Source: Ferrimonas balearica
GTDB lineage: Bacteria; Pseudomonadota; Gammaproteobacteria; Enterobacterales; Shewanellaceae
Direction: 5' to 3'
NCBI RefSeq assembly: GCF_019802085.1
Contig: NZ_JAHVHV010000001.1
Coordinates: 434,001-498,000 of the forward strand
Length of the DNA: 64,000 nucleotides
The position numbers and the translations under genes are program-made. This document shows, piece after piece, positions 1-11,612 of this stretch. Under the pieces are notes generated by a model. It saw nothing but the letters and a program-made list of their open reading frames with translations, did no database searches and was not told the DNA's origin. Each line of letters opens with the position of its first letter. The stretch's first letter is position 1.

Positions 1-359
1 CGGTGTTTGGCTATGGTCTGCGCAAGGAGGGGGACAGCTACTTCGCCTCCATGTCCATCAACCACAACAACACCTGCTACAACGCGGTGATGAACGGCGA
101 CGTGCGTCTGAACTACTACGAGTACGAGCCGATGAACTCCCTCAAGGTGGGGCCCAACGACGACGCCCGCAACCGCGGGGCGCGGATCCTCGGCACCGTG
201 GATCTGGAGAAGACCCTGCTGGCCAACGCCTACTGGGACTTCGGTAACCCGGTGTACGGCGGCAGCGCCGGCGCCATCGATCCGAAAGCGGTGGACTGGA
301 CCACCGTGGGTTCCTGCTCGCTGGTGATCAAGGTCGACGGCATCATCCCTCTGGGCTGA
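1..359 (+). CDS. 3' end of an unrecognised gene (partial)
   Basis: The open frame runs in from the left edge, so the true start lies outside the window; 118 codons are visible, ending in TGA. The visible C-terminal part is soluble-looking, with no membrane segment, and rich in Asn, Tyr and Gly, with short motifs such as NHNNTCYN and RNRGARILG. I do not recognise the family. A strong hairpin terminator follows the stop by about 20 bases, which supports this being a real gene end. Confidence 0.6.
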   Translation, partial: VFGYGLRKEGDSYFASMSINHNNTCYNAVMNGDVRLNYYEYEPMNSLKVGPNDDARNRGARILGTVDLEKTLLANAYWDFGNPVYGGSAGAIDPKAVDWTTVGSCSLVIKVDGIIPLG

Positions 360-377
360 TCCCAGCCCGCAACGACA

Positions 378-404
378 AACGGCCCCAATCGGGGCCGTTT
401 TTTT
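378..404 (+). terminator. Rho-independent terminator
   Basis: ACGGCCCC-AATC-GGGGCCGT forms an 8-bp perfect stem with a 4-base loop followed by a run of T. It ends the partial gene to its left. Confidence 0.85.
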
Positions 405-422
405 GTGTCTGTGGCAGGGGGC

Positions 423-794
423 TCAGGCCAGATCGGCGGCCAGCTCCTCGGCGCTGACCACGATGGCCTCGCCGGCCAGGCTCGGGGCCACGCCCACTTC
501 GAAACCGTCCTTGGCCATGCCCGGGGCCCACTTCTCGACAAAGTCCGCCAGCGGAATGGCCATGGCGTGACAGTTGGCGTAGTCGTCCTTAAGCCAGTTC
601 TCCACCAGGCTGGGGTGGTGCCACACCAGCAGGCACTGCTCCTTGCCGGTGTTGATCAGCACGCAGCCCTGTTCGTCGGCCAGGGTGTACAGTTCGCCGC
701 TTGCCTTGGCGGCCTCCACCAGGTGGTCGTAACGGCCCTGGCTGTCCAGGCTGTAGAAGGCGTTGGTCTGATCTTGGGTAAGCGCGTCGGCCAT
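423..794 (-). CDS. DUF2750 family protein
   Basis: 123-aa acidic, soluble protein that fits the small DUF2750 family common in gammaproteobacteria (family recognised by overall sequence and length). It starts MADALTQDQ, contains the Trp/His-rich stretch VWHHPSLVENW near residue 60 and ends in an acidic tail. No catalytic motif, signal peptide or membrane segment is visible, and the function is unknown. It is monocistronic, pointing towards the terminator of the upstream gene and transcribed in the same direction as the LysR gene on its other side. Confidence 0.75.
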   Translation of the reverse strand: MADALTQDQTNAFYSLDSQGRYDHLVEAAKASGELYTLADEQGCVLINTGKEQCLLVWHHPSLVENWLKDDYANCHAMAIPLADFVEKWAPGMAKDGFEVGVAPSLAGEAIVVSAEELAADLA

Positions 795-853
795 GGGAGG
801 TCCTCAATGTGAATGCCGGCGGGAGTATACCAGCCCCGGCGGCCCGGTGCCGC

Positions 854-1738
854 TTATTCCGACAGCCGTTCGGCCAGCAGGGCGGCGCAGGGGGCGATCC
901 CGGGCTGGTCCTGGTGCCAGAGGTCCCAGTGCAGGGCCCGGGGCGCCGGACTTAAGGGCCGCACCGCCAGGCGCGGGTCCGGCCGGCTGGCCAGCAGCCA
1001 GTGGGAGAGGATGGAGACCCCCATCCCCTGGGCCACCATCTCCAGGATGACGTCCAGGTAGCCCACCTGGAGCACCCGTTTGGGGGCGCACTGGTTGGGC
1101 AGGAAATAGAGGGCGTGCTCCCGGTCCCGCTCCGGGATGGCGGCGTTGGTGATGTAGGGCAGGGCGGTGAAATCTTCCGGCACCAGGGCCGGCTTGTGGG
1201 CCAGGGGGTGGTCGGCGGGCACCACCGCCATCAGTTGGTCAGCAAACAGCCCCTGGTGACAGAGGCCGCCGTCGCTTTCCCGGGGCTGGGCACGCACCGT
1301 CAGGGCGATGTCCACCTCCCCCTGGCGCAGGGCCTGCAGCGGCTCCTGGCGCACCGGCACCACCTCCAGGGCCAGCTGCGGGCAGTCGGTGGCCATCCGC
1401 TGGTAGATGTCCGCCAGCCAGTGGCGCGGGGCCAGGTAGGGCAGCCCCAGGCGCACCACCTGCTGGCCCCCCTCGCTGAGCAGGCCGATGTCGTACTCCA
1501 CCCGCTCCAGCTCCTTGAGCACCCGCTCGGCGCTGTGCAGCAGGCGCTTGCCGGCGCTGCTCATCACCAGCTTGCGCCCGTGGCGGACGAAGAGCGGGGT
1601 GCCCAGGCGTCGCTCCGCCTCCTTGATTCGGCTCGACAGCGCCGGCTGGCTGATGAACAGCTTGTCGGCGGCGGCCTTGACGGTGTCGCTGTGGGCCAGG
1701 GTGTGGATCATCTCCAGGTGCTTGAGATCGAGGTTCAT
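854..1738 (-). CDS. LysR-family regulator, likely controlling the kynurenine operon
   Basis: 294 aa, the normal LysR size. The N-terminal winged helix-turn-helix (about residues 4-62) contains SQPALSSRIKEAERRLG; the rest is the periplasmic-binding-like effector domain (about 88-290). The gene is divergent from the kynurenine degradation operon, with 98 bases between start codons. By the usual LysR arrangement it should regulate that operon, with a pathway intermediate as inducer. The overall look is closest to the MetR-like branch, but MetR itself is unlikely because no methionine genes are nearby. The effector is unknown. Confidence 0.85.
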   Translation of the reverse strand: MNLDLKHLEMIHTLAHSDTVKAAADKLFISQPALSSRIKEAERRLGTPLFVRHGRKLVMSSAGKRLLHSAERVLKELERVEYDIGLLSEGGQQVVRLGLPYLAPRHWLADIYQRMATDCPQLALEVVPVRQEPLQALRQGEVDIALTVRAQPRESDGGLCHQGLFADQLMAVVPADHPLAHKPALVPEDFTALPYITNAAIPERDREHALYFLPNQCAPKRVLQVGYLDVILEMVAQGMGVSILSHWLLASRPDPRLAVRPLSPAPRALHWDLWHQDQPGIAPCAALLAERLSE

Positions 1739-1754
1739 TCAATCCATCCGATTT

Positions 1755-1778
1755 ATCAAAACCGAAATTTCAATTGAT
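1755..1778. promoter_or_regulatory. candidate LysR operator dyad
   Basis: In the AT-rich gap between the LysR gene and nbaE, ATCAA and TTGAT are separated by 14 bases. A second small palindrome, GAAATTTC, lies in the middle. Position and symmetry suit a LysR-type site, but other AT-rich dyads could be drawn here. Confidence 0.3.
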
Positions 1779-1836
1779 TATTTTTATATCAAAGGAGGGC
1801 ATACACTCAATAGATTCCGTGACATTGAGACAGAGT

Positions 1837-4308
<2,472 letters not shown>

Positions 4309-4309
<1 letters not shown>

Positions 4310-5304
4310 TGCAGGTGCTCGACATCCACAGCCACTTTTTCCCCAAGCAGTGGGAAGATCTCCAGGCCCGCTTCGGCGGCGACGACTGGCCCTGGCTCAA
4401 ACACAACGGCGATGGCACCGCCATGGTGATGAAGGGCAACAGCCCCTTCCGCCCCATCTACCAGGCCTGCTGGGACCCGGACACCCGTCTGGCGGAGATG
4501 GACCGGGACGGCCTGTGCGGCCAGATCCTCTCCGCCACCCCGGTGCTGTTCGGCTACGACCGCCCGGCGGCGCAGGCCGAGTACCTGGCCAAGCTGTTCA
4601 ACGACGCCGCCATGGAGATCTGCGCCCAGGGCAAGGGCCGCCTGTTCGCCATGGCCCAGGTGCCCCTGCAGGACATCGACGCCGCCTGCGCCGAGGCCAG
4701 CCGGGCCAAGGCCATTGGCCACGTGGGGGTGCAGATCGGCAGCCACGTCAACGGCCGCGGCATGGACGATACCGCCACATTGACCTTCCTGCAGCACTGC
4801 GCCGACGAGGAGATTCCGGTGTTTGTCCACCCCTGGGACATGATCGGCGCCGATCGCACCGCCAACTACATGATGGGCTGGACCGTGGGGATGCCCGCCG
4901 AGACCCAGCTCTCCATCGTCTCGCTGATCCTCGGTGGCGGCTTCGACCGCTTAAGCCCCAAACTCAAGATCGCCTTCGCCCACGGCGGCGGCAGTTTTGT
5001 CTTCCTGCTGGGCCGGCTGGACAACGCATGGCACCACAGGGACATCGCCCGGGGCCGCTCCGAGCACCCGCCGAGCCACTACCTGGACCGCTTCTACCTC
5101 GACTCCGCCGTGTTCGACGACGGCGCCCTGCGCCTGCTGGTGGACAAGATGGGGGACCAGCGGGTGATGTTCGGCACCGACTACCCCTTCCCCCTGGGGG
5201 AACAGACCATGGGAGCGCTCATTCGCAACACCGAAGGACTCGGTGAGCAGAGCAAGCGCCGATTGTTTGTCGACAACGCCCGGGAATTTTTCAACCTCCG
5301 CTAA
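4309..5304 (+). CDS. nbaD: 2-amino-3-carboxymuconate-6-semialdehyde decarboxylase (ACMSD)
   Basis: 331-aa amidohydrolase-superfamily decarboxylase, the normal ACMSD length. It removes the carboxylate from the HAO product, giving 2-aminomuconate semialdehyde and diverting flux from quinolinate/NAD synthesis. The metal site begins with the N-terminal HSHFFP motif (His7, His9); a later His lies in FAHGGG and the catalytic Asp in GTDYPF. Its start overlaps the nbaC stop by one base (TGATG), so it is coupled. Confidence 0.93.
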
Positions 5305-5329
5305 GCCAAGCCGTAGAGCGAGACCGTCC

Positions 5330-6127
5330 ATGAGCCACAACCACAACAAACACGAGAAGATGATGCTGGACCAATACGCCGCGGTGCTGGATGACGCCGC
5401 CAAGGACGCCCAGAGCGTCACCCAATTGACCGAGCAGGCGCCCATCAGCCTGGCCGACGCCTACGACATTCAGAAGCGCTCCATCGCCTGCCGTTACCAC
5501 CGAGGCGAGCGGCGCACCGGCTTCAAGCTGGGGTTCACCAGCAAGGCCAAGCAGGAGCAGATGGGGGTCTCCGATCTCATCTGGGGCCGGCTGACCGACG
5601 CCATGATCATCGACGACGGCGGCGCCATCGACCTGGCCCACTATGTTCACCCCCGGGTGGAGCCGGAGATCGCCTTTGTCATCGGCAAGCCCTTGAGCGG
5701 CGAGATCACCGCCGAGCAGGCCCTGGACGCCATCGAGGCGGTGATGCCGGCACTGGAGGTGATCGACTCCCGCTACCGCAACTTCAAGTTCTCCCACATC
5801 GACGTGGTGGCGGACAACTGCTCCAGCACCGGCTACGTGCTGGGCCCGCGCCGGGAGAAAACCCGCGACCTGTCGGATCTTAAGATGGTGATGACGGTGG
5901 ACGGGGTGCCGGTGGCCGAAGGCAGCAGCAGCGCCATCCTGGACCACCCCCTCAACTCCGTCATCGAGGCGGCCCGCTGCCTGGCCGAGTACGGCGAAAC
6001 CCTGCAGCCGGGGGACATCCTGCTGGCCGGTGCCGCCACCGCGGCGGTGGCCCTGGCCCCGGGTCAGAGCGTGGCGGTGGAGGTGGCCGGCCTCGGCGGC
6101 TGCGGCTTTACGGTCAAGGAGGACTGA
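5330..6127 (+). CDS. nbaG: 4-oxalocrotonate decarboxylase (hydratase/decarboxylase family)
   Basis: 265 aa, in the fumarylacetoacetase-like family shared by 2-oxopent-4-enoate hydratases and 4-oxalocrotonate decarboxylases. EVIDSRYRNFKF and the VVADNCSST stretch resemble the XylI-type decarboxylase more than the hydratase, so conversion of 4-oxalocrotonate to 2-oxopent-4-enoate is preferred. ATG 5330 was chosen; the His/Asn/Lys-rich first ten residues are unusual and a start at 5360 or 5363 is possible. The gene lies 25 bases after nbaD and directly abuts kynU. No separate hydratase or aldolase gene follows. Confidence 0.82.
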   Translation: MSHNHNKHEKMMLDQYAAVLDDAAKDAQSVTQLTEQAPISLADAYDIQKRSIACRYHRGERRTGFKLGFTSKAKQEQMGVSDLIWGRLTDAMIIDDGGAIDLAHYVHPRVEPEIAFVIGKPLSGEITAEQALDAIEAVMPALEVIDSRYRNFKFSHIDVVADNCSSTGYVLGPRREKTRDLSDLKMVMTVDGVPVAEGSSSAILDHPLNSVIEAARCLAEYGETLQPGDILLAGAATAAVALAPGQSVAVEVAGLGGCGFTVKED

Positions 6128-7417
6128 ATGGACTACCAAAATACCCTGGCCTTCGCCCAGGCCCTGGACCGACAGGACCCGCTGGCCCGCTACCGCGAGC
6201 AATTCCATCACCCGGTCATCAATGGTCAGTCGGTGCTCTATTTCACCGGCAATTCGCTCGGTTTGCAGCCCAAAAGCGTTAAGGACCACGTCGGCCTCGA
6301 GCTGGAGGAGTGGGCCAACTGGGGGGTGGAAGGCCACTTCCACTCGAAAAACCCCTGGTACAGCTACCACGAGCTGCTGACCCCGGCCTCCGCCCGTCTG
6401 GTGGGGGCCGAGGAGCACGAAGTGGTGTGCATGAACAGCCTCACCACCAACCTCCACCTGCTGTTTGTCTCCTTCTACCAACCCAGTGCCCAGCGCTTCA
6501 AGATCCTCTGCGAGGGCAAGGCGTTCCCCTCCGACCGCTACCTGCTGGAAACCCAGGTGCAGTTCCACGGCTTCACGCCCGAGGAGGCGATCATCGAGGT
6601 GTTCCCCCGCGAGGGTGAGCACTGCCTGCGTGAGGAGGATATCGTGGCCGCCATCGCCGAGCACGGCGATGAGCTGGCGCTGGTGTTCTTCGGTGGCGTC
6701 AACTACTTCACCGGCCAGTTCTTTGACCTGGCGGGGCTGACCCGTGCGGCCCACGCCGTGGGGGCCCTGGCGGGGTTCGACCTGGCTCACGCCGTGGGCA
6801 ACCTGCCCCTGGCCCTGCACGACTGGGAGGTCGATTTCGCCGCCTGGTGCACCTACAAGTACCTGAACGCCAGCGCGGGCAACGTCGGCGGCGTCTTTAT
6901 CCACGAGCGCCACGGCCTTGACCCCGACACCTTCCGCTTCGGTGGCTGGTGGGGCCACGACAAGGCCAACCGCTTCAAGATGGAGTCCGGCTTTACGCCC
7001 ATCCCGGGGGCCGAGGGCTGGCAGCTCTCCAACGCCCCGGTGCTGGGGATGGCGGCACTCAAGGCCTCGCTGGCGATCTTCGACGAGGTGGGGATCGCCC
7101 ATCTGCGGGAGAAGAGCCTGCTGCTCACCGGCTTTTTGGAGCACGTGTTCAACGACGTGGTGGGCCGCTTCCCCGGCGTGAGTCTGGAGATCATCACTCC
7201 GCGGGACCCGGCCCGGCGCGGCTGTCAGCTGTCGGTCAAGCTTATTGGCACCGACAAGCGCTTCTTCGAGGCGCTGACCGAGGCCGGGGTGATCGCCGAC
7301 TTCCGCGAGCCGGACGTGGTGCGCCTGGCGCCGGTACCGCTCTACAACGCCTTCGAAGACGTGTACCGCTTCGGTGAGGTGCTCCATCAACTGCTGGAAG
7401 GCTGGGAGGCGCGATGA
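6128..7417 (+). CDS. kynU: kynureninase
   Basis: 429-aa fold-type I PLP enzyme that cleaves 3-hydroxykynurenine (or kynurenine) to 3-hydroxyanthranilate (or anthranilate) plus alanine. The Schiff-base lysine is Lys244 in TYKYLN, followed by the glycine-rich [17 protein letters not shown] near residue 103 and GVNYFTGQ near 196 are family segments. The start codon abuts the nbaG stop without a gap, and the stop overlaps kmo as ATGA. Confidence 0.95.
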   Translation: MDYQNTLAFAQALDRQDPLARYREQFHHPVINGQSVLYFTGNSLGLQPKSVKDHVGLELEEWANWGVEGHFHSKNPWYSYHELLTPASARLVGAEEHEVVCMNSLTTNLHLLFVSFYQPSAQRFKILCEGKAFPSDRYLLETQVQFHGFTPEEAIIEVFPREGEHCLREEDIVAAIAEHGDELALVFFGGVNYFTGQFFDLAGLTRAAHAVGALAGFDLAHAVGNLPLALHDWEVDFAAWCTYKYLNASAGNVGGVFIHERHGLDPDTFRFGGWWGHDKANRFKMESGFTPIPGAEGWQLSNAPVLGMAALKASLAIFDEVGIAHLREKSLLLTGFLEHVFNDVVGRFPGVSLEIITPRDPARRGCQLSVKLIGTDKRFFEALTEAGVIADFREPDVVRLAPVPLYNAFEDVYRFGEVLHQLLEGWEAR

Positions 7418-8787
7418 ACACCCCAGAACAGACCCACATCGCCATCGCCGGCGCCGGCCCCGTGGGGGCCCTGCTGGCGGTGGTGCTGGCCAAGCGCGGC
7501 TACCAGGTGAGCCTCTACGAGGGGCGCCCGGACTCGCGCACCACCAACCTCTACGAGGGGCGCTCCATCAACCTGGCGCTGTCCGAGCGCGGCTGGTTGG
7601 CGCTGGAGCGGGTGGGGCTGGCACAGGCCATCCGCGCCGAGGCGATCCCCATGCACCAGCGGGTGATGCACGCGGTGGACGGCAGCCTGACCCACCAGCC
7701 CTACGGCGCGCCGGGCCAGGCGATCTACTCCGTCTCCCGGGCCGGCATCAACCAGGCGCTGATCTCCCTGGCGGAGCGGGAGGACAACGTTCACCTCCAC
7801 TTCCAGCACCGGCTGATCGACGTGGACTTCGACAGCGCCACCGCCCGCTTTGCCACCCCCAGCGGCCAGGCCACCGTCACCCCGGACTACCTGTTCGGCG
7901 CCGACGGGGCCAACTCCAAGGTGCGGCGCCTGATGCAGGAGCGGCCGCGGATGAGCTACGCCCTGGAAACCATGGACGTGGCCTACATCGAGCTGAACAT
8001 CAGCGCCAACGCCGACGGCAGCCACAAGCTGGACACCGTGGAGGCGCTGCACATCTGGCCGCGGGACAACTTAATGCTGATTGCCCTGCCCAACACCGAC
8101 GGCTCCTTCACCTGCACCCTGTTTATGGACCACGACGACTTCCTGGCCCTGGACAGTGAGGCCAAGGTGGGGGCCTTCTTTGCCGAGCAGTTCCCCGATG
8201 TGGTGGACGTGTTGGACACCCCGGTGGCCCACTTTATGGCGCGCAAGCCCAGCCCGCTGGCGCTGGTGGACGTCTGGCCCTGGAGCCAGAACGCCAAGGT
8301 GGGGCTGATTGGCGATGCCTGTCACGCCATCGTGCCCTTCTACGGCCAAGGGATGAACGCCGGGTTCGAGGACTGCCGGGTGCTGGATGAGCTGATTGGC
8401 CAGTACGACGGCGACTGGCAGGCCATCTTCCCCGCCTTCGAGCAGACCCGCAAAGCGGACGTGGCGGCCATCGCCACCCTGGCCAAGCGCAACTACCAGG
8501 AGATGAGCAGCCTCACCGGCAAGGCCGATTTCCTGCTGCGCAAGCGGATCGAGGCCAAGTTCAGCCAACGCCACCCGGAGCTGTGGGTGCCGCTCTACAC
8601 CATGGTGACCTTCCGGCCCGACATCCCCTACTCGGTGGCACTGCGGGTGGGGGAGGAGCAGGCCGCACTGATGGACAGCGTGATGGCCATAGAGCAGATT
8701 GAAACCCGGTGGGACAGCGAAGCGGTGATGGACGTCATGCTGAGCCTGGCCCGGGCCCAATGGGGCGACAACCCCTTCAAGGACTGA
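7414..8787 (+). CDS. kmo: kynurenine 3-monooxygenase
   Basis: 457-aa class A flavoprotein monooxygenase that hydroxylates kynurenine using NADPH and O2. The N-terminal FAD-binding GAGPVG lies at residues 13-18. The second FAD segment, [19 protein letters not shown], is near residue 297. [11 protein letters not shown] near residue 50 is typical of KMO. It overlaps kynU by 4 bases and is followed 47 bases later by kynB. Bacterial KMO lacks the mitochondrial membrane anchor, and no C-terminal membrane helix is seen here. Confidence 0.95.
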   Translation: MNTPEQTHIAIAGAGPVGALLAVVLAKRGYQVSLYEGRPDSRTTNLYEGRSINLALSERGWLALERVGLAQAIRAEAIPMHQRVMHAVDGSLTHQPYGAPGQAIYSVSRAGINQALISLAEREDNVHLHFQHRLIDVDFDSATARFATPSGQATVTPDYLFGADGANSKVRRLMQERPRMSYALETMDVAYIELNISANADGSHKLDTVEALHIWPRDNLMLIALPNTDGSFTCTLFMDHDDFLALDSEAKVGAFFAEQFPDVVDVLDTPVAHFMARKPSPLALVDVWPWSQNAKVGLIGDACHAIVPFYGQGMNAGFEDCRVLDELIGQYDGDWQAIFPAFEQTRKADVAAIATLAKRNYQEMSSLTGKADFLLRKRIEAKFSQRHPELWVPLYTMVTFRPDIPYSVALRVGEEQAALMDSVMAIEQIETRWDSEAVMDVMLSLARAQWGDNPFKD

Positions 8788-8834
8788 CCGGGCGGGGCTC
8801 GGGCGATGAACACACAACAGCAGGGAGGCTTAGG

Positions 8835-9710
8835 ATGAGCCAAGGCTATCGGGGCTTTACCAAGGCGGAGCTGGAGCGGGAGTACTCCCCCAGCTCCTGC
8901 ATCGAAGACATCGGCTATTACCTGGACCGCTACGCGACCCTCAGTGAGGGCGCGCGCAGTCAGGCCGAGGCGAACCCGGCGGTGCACTGCCACTGGGACT
9001 GCCCCTACGGCGAGAAGCCGGCCCAGAAGCTGGATCTTATGGTGCCCGAGGGCCCGGCCGAAGGCGCGCCGCTGCACCTCTACATCCACGGCGGTTACTG
9101 GCAGCAGCTGGACAAGCGCGACAGCGCCTTTGCCGCCCCCATGCTGAACGAGCACGGCATCGCCCTGGGGGTGCTGGGGTACACCCTGGCCCCCGAGGCG
9201 TCGCTGAGCGACATCGTCGAAGAGTGCCGCCAGGCCATCGCCTGGCTCTACCAACACGGCCCCGACTACGGCCTGGACCCCAGCCGCGTCACCCTCTCCG
9301 GCAGCTCCGCCGGCGGCCACCTGGTGGCCATGATGCTCTATACCGACTGGGCCCGATACCAGGTGCCGCAGAACGTCATCAAGGGGATCATCGCCGTCTC
9401 CGGCGTGTTTGAGCTGGCCCCGCTGCCGCTGACCTACATCGACGAGCCCCTGAAGCTGAGTGAGCGGGAGATCAGCCAACTGAGCCCCCTCAACGGCACC
9501 CAGCCCCATCCCTGCACCGTGGTGCTGGCCTATGGCGACAACGAAACCGCCGAGTTCAAACGTCAGAGCCTGGATTACCTGGTTTTGCTGGAGGAGCAGG
9601 GGGTGCCCGTCACCTGTGCCGAGGTGTCCGGACGCAACCATTTCGACGTGGTGTTGGATCTTAACGACGAGACCAGCTGGCTGGGACGACAACTGCTGCG
9701 CATGGCCTGA
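8835..9710 (+). CDS. kynB: kynurenine formamidase (arylformamidase), alpha/beta hydrolase
   Basis: 291-aa alpha/beta hydrolase predicted to hydrolyse N-formylkynurenine to kynurenine and formate. The oxyanion loop HGGYW is at 85-89, the nucleophile Ser158 is in GSSAGG, the acid Asp is probably in YGDNET and the catalytic His in GRNHFD near the C-terminus. The HGGYW loop matches the animal-type arylformamidase fold rather than the cyclase-fold KynB of Pseudomonas, so the symbol describes function only. GGGAGG sits 8 bases before ATG 8835. It is the last gene of the operon. Confidence 0.88.
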   Translation: MSQGYRGFTKAELEREYSPSSCIEDIGYYLDRYATLSEGARSQAEANPAVHCHWDCPYGEKPAQKLDLMVPEGPAEGAPLHLYIHGGYWQQLDKRDSAFAAPMLNEHGIALGVLGYTLAPEASLSDIVEECRQAIAWLYQHGPDYGLDPSRVTLSGSSAGGHLVAMMLYTDWARYQVPQNVIKGIIAVSGVFELAPLPLTYIDEPLKLSEREISQLSPLNGTQPHPCTVVLAYGDNETAEFKRQSLDYLVLLEEQGVPVTCAEVSGRNHFDVVLDLNDETSWLGRQLLRMA

Positions 9711-9715
9711 ACCCC

Positions 9716-9733
9716 GGGCCGCTCCCGGCCCTT
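9716..9733 (+). terminator. weak terminator hairpin after the kynurenine operon
   Basis: GGGCCG-CTCC-CGGCCC forms a 6-bp stem just after the kynB stop, but only two T residues follow. It may terminate inefficiently or only protect the 3' end. Confidence 0.4.
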
Positions 9734-10131
9734 GTCACACATGAGCCAAAGGCGTAAGTTGCAGAAAAGTCGTGATTTATCAGCCATCAGCCGGGCAGGA
9801 CGCCCGTGATGGTTTGAGGATGGCAGGGACGGATTCCTCCTCCTCCGGCGGGGCGCCAAGGGCGCACCGGCCCCCTCCTCATCTTATGGCCCAGGGACTC
9901 GGGCATCGGCACCACGCCACCGATCCCTGCGGTTTATTGCGCCTAATGGATGCGACCCAACCAACATCAAACCATTTTAATTCAATTGCTTAAAGGTAAG
10001 TGAGTGCTAGCAATGCTGGCTGGCTTTCGCCCCGCTGGCGCACTTTCGCGCATGACCTGGCAGGGGTTAACGGCGAGAAAGGCCTTTAAGTCAGGCCGTT
10101 GGGGGCGAGTTCAATAGGGTGTGGGCGGAAG
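9734..10131. other. non-coding stretch before the cassette array
   Basis: About 400 bases without a convincing gene. Composition is mixed, with no good ribosome-binding site and ATG pair. It ends where the base composition drops abruptly to AT-rich at the GTTATT junction. It could hold an integron attI-like or secondary insertion site, but I cannot identify an attI by eye. Confidence 0.4.
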
Positions 10132-10177
10132 GTTATTAAGAAATCCGATTAATATACTGTTATGTTGCTTGGTAGAT

Positions 10178-10555
10178 ATGAAATACGGTAACCGAAAAGA
10201 GCTCAGTTTTGAAATTGACCATCAGCCTTCAGAGTCACTATGTGAAGTGGATATCTGGATAGGAGGGATGCTGATTACGTACAGTGATAACGTCGCGTAT
10301 CTACCAGGGTTTATTCACTCTCTCAAGCGAGAGGTAAAGAATTTGAAATCTGGTGTGATTGACGAAGAGTGCAGTTTTCTCAACCATGGGCCAACAACTG
10401 ATGATGTATCTTGCAGGGCGGAGTTCATTGGGGAAAGCTTGATTCTAAAGGGGCAACTGGCTGAGGGGGAGGGGTTTGCAGTGAACTTGCCTCGGGAGTG
10501 GGTCATTTCGACTTATGAAGAGTGCATTGGTGCTCTAGATGTACTCGCCACATAA
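10178..10555 (+). CDS. cassette-borne protein of unknown function
   Basis: 125-aa acidic protein with no signal peptide or membrane segment. The frame is open from 10121, but ATG 10178 (MKYGNRKELSF) is the first good in-frame ATG in the AT-rich part. Codon use differs from the chromosomal genes on either side. The stop codon TAA is part of the left core of the following attC site, a classical cassette arrangement. I do not recognise the family. Confidence 0.6.
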   Translation: MKYGNRKELSFEIDHQPSESLCEVDIWIGGMLITYSDNVAYLPGFIHSLKREVKNLKSGVIDEECSFLNHGPTTDDVSCRAEFIGESLILKGQLAEGEGFAVNLPREWVISTYEECIGALDVLAT

Positions 10556-10654
10556 CAAGGCGCTACAGGCGGATCGCAATCGTTCGGTTGGCTACTGCTC
10601 GTGCCTCGCAGAATTTAGCCAACCAAACTGCTTCCGCTGAGCGGGGCGTTAGCA
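10551..10654 (+). other. attC recombination site 1
   Basis: About 100 bases. The left end has TAACAAGGCGC overlapping the stop codon and the right end has GGGGCGTTAGC. An internal perfect 9-bp inverted repeat, GGTTGGCTA / TAGCCAACC, and outer complementary arms around GGCGGA / TCCGCTGAGC allow the single-strand fold that integron integrases recognise. Size and ends resemble long VCR-type attC sites. Confidence 0.8.
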
Positions 10655-10675
10655 GTACATGAAAAGGAGTTCAGT

Positions 10676-11176
10676 TTGAGTTCAATTTTAGAAATCATAA
10701 ATGGGTATTCGTCATTTACTCAAAGTTTAATTGGCTCAGCCGTGTTTTTGTTTTCGTCTTGGCTATTTAGAGTCGTATTTAACAAAGCTAAAAGTAGTGG
10801 AAAAATATTGTTTGAGGAGCATTCAAAAATTGATGTTATCAAACGCACTCTGCATAAAGAATATATCAATACTTCCAATGTGCAGCTTTCAACTTTTGGT
10901 TCTGTAGTAGCCTTTCTTCATGCAAGTCGCTGGCTAGTTAGGGCTTTATTGATATTCATATTTTTTTCTGGTTTATCATCGATTCTTAAAGGTGATTGGT
11001 TATTTGTTGCTGCATATTGGTTTTGCTTTAATTGCGTTCTTGAAGCAAATGGGTGGGTAAAGGATACAAGTAGTGAAAAAAGCATTTCTCATGTTCCAGA
11101 AGACCTGAAGAAGGATATATACGAAAGGTTTAAGCCTCAACCAATTGAAGCTCCAGAAAATACTGATGACAAGTGA
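10676..11176 (+). CDS. cassette-borne membrane protein of unknown function
   Basis: 166 aa with predicted membrane segments at about residues 15-33, 83-101 and 106-122; the C-terminal tail is hydrophilic and Pro/Glu/Asp-rich. It starts at TTG 10676 with AAAAGGAG six bases upstream, which decides the start. A seven-codon reading frame (ATG 10659 to TGA 10679) overlaps this start as TTGA and may couple translation. AT-rich codon use matches the neighbouring cassettes. No recognised domain. Confidence 0.65.
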   Translation: MSSILEIINGYSSFTQSLIGSAVFLFSSWLFRVVFNKAKSSGKILFEEHSKIDVIKRTLHKEYINTSNVQLSTFGSVVAFLHASRWLVRALLIFIFFSGLSSILKGDWLFVAAYWFCFNCVLEANGWVKDTSSEKSISHVPEDLKKDIYERFKPQPIEAPENTDDK

Positions 11177-11265
11177 TTAAAGCCGAGTTTAAATATCCTT
11201 GATTTTGTCACTTCTCTTAAGGGTTTAGCCAAGATGATTATTTGAACCTTAATTGGGTGTTATGC
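11173..11265 (+). other. degenerate attC-like site 2
   Basis: The right end reads GGGTGTTATGC, close to an attC right core. Internally GTTTAAATA and TATTTGAAC can pair with one mismatch. The left core near GATTAAAGCC is poor. It is called because it lies exactly between two cassette genes; it may no longer recombine. Confidence 0.4.
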
Positions 11266-11286
11266 TCCAATCAAATTCAAGGCTAT

Positions 11287-11532
11287 ATGGAAAATTTTTC
11301 ACTTGTGGATATGACAGATACAGAGTTGCGTATTGAATACTATGATCGTACGAAGCACTTCGAACTCCCTGAAAAGATCGAAGAAGCACTAGAAAATGAC
11401 TATGTGATAAATAGAGATATATATACAGACGAAGTTATTAATTATATTCGATTTCTCCATTGTATAAATCCTAATTATAGCCCTATGGAAATGGTCCGTT
11501 TTGCGCATGAAATATACGAGCGAAACGCATAA
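11287..11532 (+). CDS. small cassette-borne protein of unknown function
   Basis: 81-aa acidic soluble protein, rich in Glu, Asp, Tyr and Ile, with no signal peptide. ATG 11287 (MENFSLVDM) is chosen; the frame is open from TTG 11242, and ATG 11311 is possible. Its TAA stop is embedded in the next attC. The size and acidity recall immunity or anti-restriction type cassette proteins, but nothing in the sequence proves that. Confidence 0.55.
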   Translation: MENFSLVDMTDTELRIEYYDRTKHFELPEKIEEALENDYVINRDIYTDEVINYIRFLHCINPNYSPMEMVRFAHEIYERNA

Positions 11533-11586
11533 CAGGTGAAGTAAGTTGGACTGCTTAAATAGCAGTCCCTTCTTCAGGCGTTAGCT
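11528..11586 (+). other. attC recombination site 3
   Basis: Short attC of about 60 bases. It has the left core GCATAACAGG, an inner perfect 8-bp palindrome GGACTGCT / AGCAGTCC with a TAAAT loop, outer TGAAG / CTTC arms, and the right core GGCGTTAGC. This is the clearest attC of the array. Confidence 0.85.
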
Positions 11587-11612
11587 AATACGAGAAAACG
11601 AGAGAACAGTAA

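Noticed and set aside
1792-1798. Strong AGGAGG ahead of nbaE
   Set aside because: No start codon lies at a normal distance from it, so it does not decide the start; the family start at 1837 is kept with a caveat.
9880-10131. Possible attI site next to the cassette array
   Set aside because: No integrase gene and no recognisable attI core; only the composition break and GTT junction can be supported.
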